Shown: positions 42,316 to 49,797 of the stretch, one piece after another | Layout: every line of letters begins with the position of its first letter | How positions within the stretch are numbered: position 1 is the first letter of the stretch | NCBI GenBank assembly: GCA_013297675.1 | Contig: JAAFHZ010000003.1 | Span: 33,790 to 97,789, forward strand | Origin: Synechococcales cyanobacterium bin59.metabat.ball.084 | Lineage (GTDB): Bacteria > Cyanobacteriota > Cyanobacteriia > Cyanobacteriales > Chamaesiphonaceae | DNA length: 64,000 nucleotides | Direction of reading: 5' to 3' | The notes under the pieces: generated by a model | The model's input: only the letters and a program-made list of their open reading frames with translations | Told to the model about the DNA's origin: nothing | Database searches by the model: none | Made by a program: the position numbers and the translations under genes

Positions 42316-42840
42316 CTATGCTTCCAGATTACATCGATCGTCACTAGACGACACGCAAGCTTCGAGCCTTTCGATTTCACCTTTCGCCGATGCCAGTAAC
42401 TCATCCCAATCATTAGGTGGACAACCGCGATCGAGCATCTTCTTAAAAACTAAATAAGCATCGGTGTTACTATCGTAAGCTCGCTTAGTACCCTCATCAT
42501 TAACCCAGCCATAAACGATAATTTTACTATCTTGATGGAATCTAAAAAACAGCCGATACTGCTGAAAAAACTTAGCTCTAAACCAGTGTTTGTAATCATC
42601 TCCCAGGGTTGCGCCCTGTCGATATACAGGCAGATTCGGATCTTGCGGAATAACATCAAATGCTAACTTAGCGATCGCTGCTAACCGCTTAAAAGCATTT
42701 TTCTTACGATAATCCTGCGGATACTTCAGCCGGAGATTTGCAACTTGGGTTAAAAGTTCTTCAACCTGCAACAGAAACAGATCGTGAGCAAATATAGTCC
42801 ATTCATTAATTACTAGTAGCTGCGGTTCGGGCGCACTCAT
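42316..42840 (-). CDS. yhaV: YhaV-type toxin
   Basis: This 174-residue RelE-superfamily ribonuclease toxin resembles E. coli YhaV. Motifs are INEWTIFAHDLFLLQVEELL, the basic KNAFKRLAAIAKLAF, then FRAKFFQQYRLFFRFHQDSKIIVYGWVNDEGTKRAYDS, the hallmark of the family. Its start overlaps the stop of the PrlF-type antitoxin gene by 4 bp, the usual prlF-yhaV arrangement. Length is normal. Confidence 0.9.
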   Translation of the reverse strand: MSAPEPQLLVINEWTIFAHDLFLLQVEELLTQVANLRLKYPQDYRKKNAFKRLAAIAKLAFDVIPQDPNLPVYRQGATLGDDYKHWFRAKFFQQYRLFFRFHQDSKIIVYGWVNDEGTKRAYDSNTDAYLVFKKMLDRGCPPNDWDELLASAKGEIERLEACVSSSDDRCNLEA

Positions 42841-43169
42841 TCGTCTTCAGCCGCTAAAGGTGCGTCCAGATCTAGATCGACGTTGCCAACTAACGCTCGA
42901 ATTCGATCGAGCAAATCAGAGCTAACCGGTTTTATATGCTGGGGGTTTTGTTGAATATCTGTAGCTAAAAAATGTAGAAACTGTCCCAACAGCGGATCGT
43001 TATTGGCATCCTCCGCCCGTGAGATCGTCACCCGACCATCAGACCCAATCGTATAGGCAATCCGATCGCGCTTATTTAGACCCAATACCTTTCGCACGGG
43101 GTCAGGAACAGTCGTCTGATATCGATCGGTTAAAGTAGATTCCGAGCAGGGGGCTGATGGTGTGACCAT
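42837..43169 (-). CDS. prlF: PrlF-type antitoxin (AbrB-like)
   Basis: This 110-residue antitoxin pairs with YhaV. Its N-terminal swapped-hairpin DNA-binding motif is clear (STLTDRYQTTVPDPVRKVLGLNKRDRIAYTIGSDGRVTI). The C-terminal half, which binds the toxin, contains DPLLGQFLHFLATDI. I chose the Met at 43169. A longer reading to 43229 adds residues outside the family. It probably autorepresses the pair from the region just upstream. Confidence 0.88.
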   Translation of the reverse strand: MVTPSAPCSESTLTDRYQTTVPDPVRKVLGLNKRDRIAYTIGSDGRVTISRAEDANNDPLLGQFLHFLATDIQQNPQHIKPVSSDLLDRIRALVGNVDLDLDAPLAAEDE

Positions 43170-43752
43170 AACAACGTCTCGACTGATAAGGTAAACTCTA
43201 TCTCCAGAGTAATGCAACCGCATTGTCATGTCAATTTAATCGATCGTGAACGCCACTGAGATCTTCAAGGATCGACCAACCATTCGATCGACCATCAAAA
43301 CGTGCGAAGCTATAGCTACAAGAGTAATGATTCTGATCGATAGTTTTTCATTTCTGGGCATCAAATCAGTTATGACAAGCTATGAGATTTTCATTCAAGT
43401 TTAATGCTAACAACTGCTTATAGCGTTTTCTTAGTCTCTATCAATTCAGGTGTGATCGGGGAACTGCATACATACTCGATACCCTTTTTGAATTGTTAAA
43501 AAAAATTATCGTAACGGTAGATCGATCGCCTGATCTGTTGTATTCTGATCTGTATAGATTCTGGCTTTATATTCCGCGCCGCTGTGACAACGGCAAGGAT
43601 ATTTAACTATGCAAGATAAACCAAAATAATATATAAAGGAAAGCCCAGGAGCCGATATTATCGATTGAAGGAATTCAGACGGAATTAGCTAAAAGTGACA
43701 ACGCCGCTCAACCCATAGGATTAAACGGCGATGACATCGAAAAAGTTTTTAA

Positions 43753-43780
43753 GATTTGAGAGAGTGAGAAATCTCAAATC
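43753..43780. repeat. Inverted repeat, 9-bp arms
   Basis: GATTTGAGA at 43753-43761 pairs with TCTCAAATC at 43772-43780 across a 10-nt loop. Confidence 0.6.
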
Positions 43781-43911
43781 AGCGAAGCTGGGAAAAATAC
43801 GGACACAAACAATATGTCCATATCTTACCCTAATTTGTCATGGCCGTACAGTACCCCTAAAGGATTTCTGTGATTTTTTTCAAAAGATCATGCTTTTCTC
43901 GTACTTGTCGC

Positions 43912-43933
43912 GCTGGCTAAAGCTTTAACCAGC
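43912..43933. repeat. 22-bp near-perfect palindrome
   Basis: GCTGGCTAAAG and CTTTAACCAGC form a continuous palindrome with one mismatched pair. It could be an operator or a terminator stem, but no T-run follows on the plus strand. Confidence 0.55.
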
Positions 43934-44018
43934 ACTTATATCTAAGAAATTGAGCGGTCTATCCCCAAATAGACCCGTGAATCTAACCCGCATCGCATCT
44001 GCCAAAGTAAACCATATA

Positions 44019-44046
44019 GCCGCTTAAACCAGAGAGTTTAAGCGGC
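44019..44046. repeat. Inverted repeat, perfect 11-bp arms, 6-nt loop
   Basis: GCCGCTTAAAC at 44019-44029 pairs perfectly with GTTTAAGCGGC at 44036-44046 around CAGAGA. It is the strongest hairpin in the region. No T-run follows, so it may act as an RNA structural element or protein site and not as a simple terminator. Confidence 0.65.
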
Positions 44047-44103
44047 CAGAACTGTATTATTCCCCACAATCCAATCGTACCGGGCTAATGCAATCGATCC
44101 TCA

Positions 44104-44314
44104 AGGCCACCCTTGGCCATCAAGATCCCCTCATTACCCCCTCGATCGATCCCTCAAAACCCAAGGAAAACGCCACCGATCCTCCTGATTACTCAGGTCA
44201 CGACGATCGCCTCGTTACCCCTTGAACCCCCGGAATAATGCACCGATCTCAATAACCGCCCTCGGCCACAGAGATCACCTCGACCCCTTAAACCTCAGGA
44301 ATACAGCGGCTCTC
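44104..44314. repeat. Three imperfect direct repeats before the replication gene
   Basis: Units near 44123-44184, 44204-44250 and 44272-44314 share the order GATC(n)CCTC, a (T)TACCCC or GACCCC block, AACC or AAACC with GGAAT or GGAA, then a GC-rich close with CGATC or GGCTC. Units 1 and 3 are each preceded by CCCT(T/C)GGCCA. They end 23 bp before the ATG of the CyRepA1-like gene, so they are candidate iterons or leader elements. Confidence 0.45.
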
Positions 44315-44336
44315 ACCAAAATACATAGAGAGAGCC

Positions 44337-47300
44337 ATGACTAACACCAACACCGCATCGACTATCAACTTCAACCAAACCACCCCTGATTCCACCAAGT
44401 CCAACATACTCGCCATCCCCCAGCTCACCCAGAACCAAAAACAGCAGCAGTTCAAAGAATCCTTTGAACTAGCCGGTGGCGCTGAAGCTTGGGTCGCAAA
44501 GATTGAGCACGAATGTATCGAAGGCAGCGCCATTAGCCCCGCCCTCGTTGATCTCAACGTGCAATTTGTCCAAGATACTGGCTGCTGGGAAATCAACGAT
44601 CGACTCAACCAAACCATCGTGCGCTTCCCCGAAGGCAACCTAGAAACCGGCGAATGGAACCGGTTCAAGAACCACAATTACCTCGCCGCCGCCTTCTTCA
44701 CCAGTGAAAACGGCGAAATCTTCAATGCCAAAGTGGCCAACCCCAAAGAAAACTTCGAGAAAACCTTCAAAGGCTTTGGTGAAAAACCTGAATATAAGGC
44801 CACCGGCAAAATGCGCCGCTATGAAGCTGTCAAGGATGGGGGCAATAGGGTCTTTTACCCGGCGCTGGACGAATTAACCAGACAACAGATCAGTCTTATA
44901 TATGATGTTGAGCTGCCCTTAGATGGTGACGCTTGGCCGTGGATACTGGCACACCCCAACATCCCCGTTGGTATTACCGAAGGAGCCAAAAAAGCTCTAT
45001 CCCTTTGCTCTCAAGGTTTCTTGTGCGTTGCCGTACTGGGGATCGCTAACTGGTCGGTACCCAAAACCAAAGATCCTGAAACCGGTGAGACTGACCCCAA
45101 CGAAGCCAGAATCTTGATGCCTGAGCTAGCTGAATTGGCCACAGGGGGGCGCTTGATCCCGATTTGGTATGACCAGGACGATGCTGAAACCAAGCTGAGA
45201 GCTTTGATGAACGCCAAGTATGAAGGAAATTTATTGGCCACTGCTCTGAAAGCTGCTGGTGCCACCAAAGGCACCGACTTAATGTGGTGGCCAGCTTATC
45301 TGGGTAAGGGCATCGATGATGTGATTGTTAAACTTGTTAAGAATTGTGAATCGGTCAGTAACTGGATTGAAGAAACGATCGCCGGTTCTAAAAATGCTGC
45401 CATGTATGCCCAAATCCAACGCATGTATGCTGTATCTCCCCATCGCTCGATCGAAAGCCGTACCAAAGGCGGCTACCTTTCTGACCACCTCAGTCTCAAA
45501 CTAGAGCAGGGCAAAATTCACGCCATCATTGCTGGCACTGGCGCTGGTAAAACCACTGTCACCAAAGAACAAATCGCTTGTTGGATCTCCACAGGTGGTT
45601 ATGTCCTAATCGTCACTCCTACTAACAACCTGGGTAAACAAATCGCCGAAAATGTGCAACTTCCTCACCGCCATGATTTTTTTAGTGAAGAATTATTACA
45701 AACTCATGCTCAACATGCTGGTGGTTTTGTTTGTTGCATTGATTCTCTGCCCAAGCTGATCAAATTTATTCCGAAAGATATGCCTCTGTTGGTGGTCTGT
45801 GAAGAAGCCGACCAAGTGGCCAACCACGCCACCAATGGCCAAACTCTCAAGAGCAAAAATGGCAAGTACTCCGCTGCTCAAGATGCTTTGGCCTGTGTTC
45901 TCACCCAAGCCAAAGCCGTCATTTTGAATGAAGCCCGCATTCCTGAAAACACTTTGCGCTATGTGGAACAACTATCAGATAAACCTACCAGAGTATTTAT
46001 TCACGAGCTAGAAATTCTCAAGCGCCAAGTCACCTGCTATGGCGGTCAGGTTTCTGGCTTTGAAGCCCTGTTCTTACAGCGCCTCAAAGCCGGTGAGCGG
46101 ATTCTGTTTACTTCTGATTCTCAAAAGGAAATAGAAAAAATGACCCGCTTGGTCAAACAGGAAATGCCCCACATTAAAATAATGCGCAACGATCGGCACA
46201 CTGCCTGGTTAGCCGAAATCAAGGAGCTGACTATTTCCCCTAACCAAGTATTGGCCAGAGAACAGCTTCAGGTGCTGTTCTATTCTCCTAGCTGTAAATC
46301 TGGCTGGGACTTAACCGGTCAGGATCAAGGAGGTAATAAATATGAGTTCGATCGAGTGATGGCCATTTTCCGGGTGCTGCCTACTTCTGACCAAATTCAA
46401 ATGATTGCCCGGTATCGCCCTGATTGTCCTTGGGATATTTATTTGGTGGAAACTATTCAAGTCCAAGGCAATGAAGCCAATGGCAGTCCTTGGAAGCTTT
46501 CTCGCCACCTGGAGGAAGAAGCCAGAAATATTGCTCAAGCTTGGAATATTGCTTATGACCCTGCTAATCGCTCTCCTTTGGAGAAAATCGCTCGCGATCA
46601 TTATGTGGTGGCTACTGCAAGGGCTGGTCTGGAGAAGCGGATTAATCGCTATTCGATGGTGCAGCGGCTGATTGAGGATGGCCACCATGTTACTGAAGTG
46701 CAGTTAGGCTATCACAAGAAGATGGCCGATCGAATGAGGTTGATTACTAATGAGATGGAGCGGGAATGGGCTGATCTGATCGCTTCTATTCAGTTAGATC
46801 CTATTTACGACACGATCGATGTTGCTCAAAAGCTAGATCTCATCGAGGCTCCCACTCCTGAGCAAAGAGCCAAGGCAGAAAAGATTCGGTTGGTTGCCCA
46901 GTTTCCGGGGGTTGATTTTGACAACTCAGAGATTTGTTATCAGGCGACCCGCAGTTACAAGGCTTTGGCTAAGGGGGTCGATCGGGAGGTGGCAGCTCGT
47001 AATCTGCTGGCAGTCGGTGAAAGTCAGAGAAAGGCTACTGTTGAGCAGTTTGAGCAGCCCATTTTGGCGGTGCATCATTTGCCTCACAAAGCCGATCAGG
47101 CTGCTTTGATTATGAGTTCTGGAGTTTTGGAGCTGCTGGCCGATGTCTCTAAACTCTATTCTTCGCTTTCACCACAGGTGCTGGAGCTAAAGCAGAAGAT
47201 TTTGGCTGATGCTGAGCTGTGGCGGCGCTATTTTGGCTTTCACTTTGAGGCTCACCAGACTCCGATTAGTTTCTTGACCAGGGCGGGGAAATGTTTGGGG

Positions 47301-47804
47301 GTTTCTTTCCATACTACTCGGCCTGGGACTAAGGGGCGGCTGCGTCATTATCAGGTCTGTACTGTTGAGTCGATCGATCAGCGATTGGCTGAAAGCATGG
47401 AGAAGCTAGATGAGCTGCGGGCTAAGTATGCCGGTCTGACTGAAGGGGAGCTGGACAAGATTATTGATGATAAAACTCAGAAATCTCGCATGAAGTTCAT
47501 TCGCAAGCATGGTCGGACTCCTGATGAGTTTGATCAAGAGCAGATCTTTAATGAGGTTATTTACTCAGAGCGGGCTAATCCCGTCGATGTTCTGACGGCT
47601 GAGCATCAGATGCGGATTGATAAGTTGCTGGATCTAAGGAGTCAGGTGGAGATTCGTCAATCTTTGCTGGAGGCTGCTCTTGGTAAGTATGCTGCTGCGT
47701 CCACTGTTTCTATTAATGGTGATTCTGATATAGAAAGTGTGGACATGGAAGGGATTTGTGAAGGAGGAGGTGATCGATCGACTCTAGATTTAGCTACCGG
47801 GTGA
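44337..47804 (+). CDS. CyRepA1-like plasmid replication protein (primase-like plus helicase)
   Basis: This 1155-residue protein has the layout of the cyanobacterial CyRepA1 group. An N-terminal DUF3854/Toprim-like part contains VGITEGAKKALSL near 220 and LIPIWYDQDD near 282. A helicase-like ATPase part has Walker A IAGTGAGKTTVTK near 400, a Walker B-like MPLLVVCEEAD near 485, and later motifs including FYSPSCKSGWDLTGQ. Slr7037 of Synechocystis plasmid pSYSA is the best-known relative. The expected role is replication initiation of a plasmid or integrated element. The 5' leader is structured, and no partner gene is obvious. The family assignment is from memory of its motifs. Confidence 0.75.
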   Translation: MTNTNTASTINFNQTTPDSTKSNILAIPQLTQNQKQQQFKESFELAGGAEAWVAKIEHECIEGSAISPALVDLNVQFVQDTGCWEINDRLNQTIVRFPEGNLETGEWNRFKNHNYLAAAFFTSENGEIFNAKVANPKENFEKTFKGFGEKPEYKATGKMRRYEAVKDGGNRVFYPALDELTRQQISLIYDVELPLDGDAWPWILAHPNIPVGITEGAKKALSLCSQGFLCVAVLGIANWSVPKTKDPETGETDPNEARILMPELAELATGGRLIPIWYDQDDAETKLRALMNAKYEGNLLATALKAAGATKGTDLMWWPAYLGKGIDDVIVKLVKNCESVSNWIEETIAGSKNAAMYAQIQRMYAVSPHRSIESRTKGGYLSDHLSLKLEQGKIHAIIAGTGAGKTTVTKEQIACWISTGGYVLIVTPTNNLGKQIAENVQLPHRHDFFSEELLQTHAQHAGGFVCCIDSLPKLIKFIPKDMPLLVVCEEADQVANHATNGQTLKSKNGKYSAAQDALACVLTQAKAVILNEARIPENTLRYVEQLSDKPTRVFIHELEILKRQVTCYGGQVSGFEALFLQRLKAGERILFTSDSQKEIEKMTRLVKQEMPHIKIMRNDRHTAWLAEIKELTISPNQVLAREQLQVLFYSPSCKSGWDLTGQDQGGNKYEFDRVMAIFRVLPTSDQIQMIARYRPDCPWDIYLVETIQVQGNEANGSPWKLSRHLEEEARNIAQAWNIAYDPANRSPLEKIARDHYVVATARAGLEKRINRYSMVQRLIEDGHHVTEVQLGYHKKMADRMRLITNEMEREWADLIASIQLDPIYDTIDVAQKLDLIEAPTPEQRAKAEKIRLVAQFPGVDFDNSEICYQATRSYKALAKGVDREVAARNLLAVGESQRKATVEQFEQPILAVHHLPHKADQAALIMSSGVLELLADVSKLYSSLSPQVLELKQKILADAELWRRYFGFHFEAHQTPISFLTRAGKCLGVSFHTTRPGTKGRLRHYQVCTVESIDQRLAESMEKLDELRAKYAGLTEGELDKIIDDKTQKSRMKFIRKHGRTPDEFDQEQIFNEVIYSERANPVDVLTAEHQMRIDKLLDLRSQVEIRQSLLEAALGKYAAASTVSINGDSDIESVDMEGICEGGGDRSTLDLATG

Positions 47805-48466
47805 CGGAATTAAGCCTTGTAGCTGGATGAATTAATTGTTTGATTTGGTGTTTTGAACCTGTTGGTGACGGTGGGTTGAGCTGCTGCATTGGGTGACATC
47901 TCCCAACACCTCCCTTTCGGGTAGGTATGGGCTTCCCGCCAGACATCCCTAGAGATGTGTGCGGCTTCCTTGAGGATCTTATCAATCCTTACGGCGTTTT
48001 ATAGTGAGGAACATGCCCAGCCCCACTCTTGGTTTTCAAGAAGAAAAACTCAAGTACCTATGTACCTTGAATATTTTACTTGCAGGAGGTAGAAACCCGG
48101 ACTAGCTTGTCAGTCTCATTTTCCCTGCAAAACCCTATATATTCAGTTGTTTAGGTGCAGATAATCATGCCAGCATTTTCGGCTTTGCAATGATGGTTCT
48201 ATTGTATCAAAAATACTGCATTTTGCTCGTTTCTTCATCCACCTTTCCGCTGCTTTGTTGTACAAAAGTTTTGCTCTAGGTGGAATCATCAACTCGCGCG
48301 CATTCCTCTCAACACCTCCCGAAGCGGGTAGGTCTGAGGCTCCTGCTGTTTAAGCTGAATAACCTGAAGATCTTGGCTCAAGTTAGGAAAATTCAAGATG
48401 TGTGAATAAATCTTAAAATTTGTTAAGGTAAATGTACCTATCAAATTTATTTTCTCTAACTCTTCA
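47805..48466. mobile_element. Gene-free stretch, probable IS200/IS605-like debris
   Basis: About 660 bp shows no real gene. Two diverged copies of one motif are present: 47900-47935 and 48306-48343 both read CTC(C/T)CAACACCTCCC, then CGGGTAGGT. The motif can fold as ACCTCCC...GGGTAGGT. The flank GGCTTCCCGCC and the nearby short hairpins resemble non-coding ends of cyanobacterial IS200/IS605 elements. That resemblance is from memory and weak. Confidence 0.3.
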
Positions 48467-48532
48467 ATGGGAAGTAAGTCTAGGAAGGCAATCAGCCTTA
48501 ATTTTCATAACCACAAATCTGGAGTAGATATC

Positions 48533-48694
48533 ATGGACAGCTCTAAAAAAGTAATAGCCCCGATCGATCGCAATGAATGGGTTTGGGGCTTCACCCCTCA
48601 AGCCGAAATCTGGAATGGTCGGCTAGCAATGTTGGGATTTTCATCGGTTCTATTGATTCAGTACTTGTCTCGCCTAGGAGTTTTGCACTTTTAA
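48533..48694 (+). CDS. hli: High-light-inducible (Hli/SCP) protein
   Basis: This 53-residue single-helix protein of the chlorophyll a/b-binding superfamily has the diagnostic FTPQAEIWNGRLAMLGF followed by a membrane helix (SVLLIQYLSRLGV). Such proteins protect photosystem assembly and bind chlorophyll under stress. I chose the start MDSSKK at 48533. An upstream in-frame Met at 48467 would add 22 unconserved residues. A ferredoxin gene follows after 63 bp and may be cotranscribed. Confidence 0.9.
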   Translation: MDSSKKVIAPIDRNEWVWGFTPQAEIWNGRLAMLGFSSVLLIQYLSRLGVLHF

Positions 48695-48757
48695 GGCTGA
48701 TTGCATACGACAGAAGTAGTTACATCGAAAGAAGAAAATCACACTGGAATCCATACT

Positions 48758-49084
48758 ATGCCTCAAGTTACAGCTCAAGGAAAAAGTTTTACCTGCGAAA
48801 CAGGGGCAAATCTTCGGCAGGTTTTACTGGAGCAGGATATCGACCTCTACAATGGCAAGGCTAAATTCATTAACTGCATGAGCATTGGTACTTGTGGAAC
48901 TTGCGCAGTACAGATTGAAGGCGAAGTATCAGCGGTTAATTGGAAAGATACGGCTCGAAGATCTTTGCCGCCCCATTCGATCGATCGAAATCTTCGTCTG
49001 GCGTGTCAGACCAAGGTTTTAGGAGATGTCAAAGTCACGAAATTTGATGGTTTTTGGGGACAGGGGAACGAATTAGTTTGGTAG
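48758..49084 (+). CDS. 2Fe-2S ferredoxin-like protein
   Basis: This 108-residue protein has a plant-type ferredoxin fold. The cluster ligands are the Cys residues of CMSIGTCGTC and the late Cys of RLACQTKV. The first loop is spaced C-x5-C-x2-C, slightly different from the C-x4-C-x2-C of photosynthetic ferredoxins, so this is a specialised electron carrier. I chose the start MPQVTAQGKSF. An upstream Met at 48701 would add 19 residues. It lies directly after the Hli gene. Confidence 0.82.
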   Translation: MPQVTAQGKSFTCETGANLRQVLLEQDIDLYNGKAKFINCMSIGTCGTCAVQIEGEVSAVNWKDTARRSLPPHSIDRNLRLACQTKVLGDVKVTKFDGFWGQGNELVW

Positions 49085-49797
49085 TTTGTTGAATGAGTAA
49101 GTAATTTAGGGATGTTTGAATCAATTAACTGATGAATCTTGGGTGGGTCAATCCTTTGGCTTTTTTGTAGGTTGATGATTTTGCGTAGTGAGGGGGAGGT
49201 TCGGAAGGGTTTCTTTATCCCGTTCTTGCAGAGAAAGAGTAACGGCAATTCCTTTACGTGTCATATATCTAAAGTGTACGGACACTAAATACTTTCACTC
49301 AGTATTTTAGCTGTTAATATGGGTTTAATGAAAGTTTCACATATAAAAAAACACAAACCTTTCTGGTGAACGTCATCAGAGAAATTGGGTGGAAACCCCG
49401 TCCTTTTAGGACGGCTTGATAGGAGTAACTGAAAGTTAGTGCGCTGTGAATTAAGCTTGACAGCTTTGGATCTGGTACGATGAATGTGGTCGTTGACCCA
49501 CCCGCGACAATGGAGACATAAAGCCTAACACCAAAGCTTGCCAGGACTCTGGCAACGGCGAGGAAAAATTGGTAGACCGGGAAAAGCTTGAGAGGCAATG
49601 GTAAACATCCTTAAAAGACATAGTTAAATTGTTCGATTGTTTTTAAAAACCGCAGGGCTTGCGGGGTTAGTCTGTGGAGCGAACGTAAGACCAAATCTCT
49701 TTCGAGAGTGGAGGCAGTTGCTATGAAGCAGAAAAGCCAGGAAGTGATTCTTGGAATCTTCGTGCGTTTACTCCGAGGAGGATGTCAATTGAACTCC
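49085..49797. mobile_element. IS200/IS605-type remnant between ferredoxin and cas3'
   Basis: No complete gene is present in 713 bp. A hairpin lies at 49398-49414 (CCGTCCT/AGGACGG, 3-nt loop), inside a sequence that looks like an IS200/IS605 end (GGAAACCCCGTCC). Further right is a short TnpB-like C-terminal remnant, listed separately. The insertion history probably removed or replaced the original cas3' promoter region. Confidence 0.45.
49655..49726 (+). pseudogene. tnpB: TnpB C-terminal remnant
   Basis: The frame at 49655-49726 reads GLAGLVCGANVRPNLFREW and then stops. GL...L.CG..VRP is the usual closing pattern of IS200/IS605-family TnpB proteins. Neighbouring frames continue with similar tail-like sequence, consistent with decay by frameshifts. 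The rest of tnpB is missing. Confidence 0.5.

Larger units (their letters stand above)
43230..44336. other. Gene-poor, structured region upstream of the CyRepA1-like gene
   Basis: About 1.1 kb has no convincing gene. A 65-codon reading at 43731 has no family features. The middle holds three inverted repeats (listed separately), and the last 200 bp before the replication gene hold imperfect direct repeats rich in CGATC. Such a layout could be a replication origin, a long regulated leader, or an antisense RNA locus controlling copy number. Confidence 0.5.

Noticed and set aside
43731..43928. 65-codon plus-strand frame upstream of the replication gene
   Set aside because: It spans one strong inverted repeat and runs into the palindrome, has no ribosome site or recognisable family, and is better explained as structured non-coding DNA.
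44288..46688. Several minus-strand frames within the CyRepA1-like gene
   Set aside because: Antisense shadows. No domain features, and the plus-strand protein has clear motifs throughout.
47794..47985. 63-codon minus-strand frame in the IS-like debris
   Set aside because: It covers hairpin-forming repeat sequence. The product looks like translated non-coding DNA.
49314..49598. 94-codon minus-strand frame before cas3'
   Set aside because: It runs across the IS-end hairpin and has no family features.
49708..49797. Upstream ATG giving a 30-residue N-terminal extension of cas3'
   Set aside because: The extension is translated transposon debris overlapping the TnpB-like tail. MNYSID at 49798, near a GAGGAGG site, fits the helicase better.
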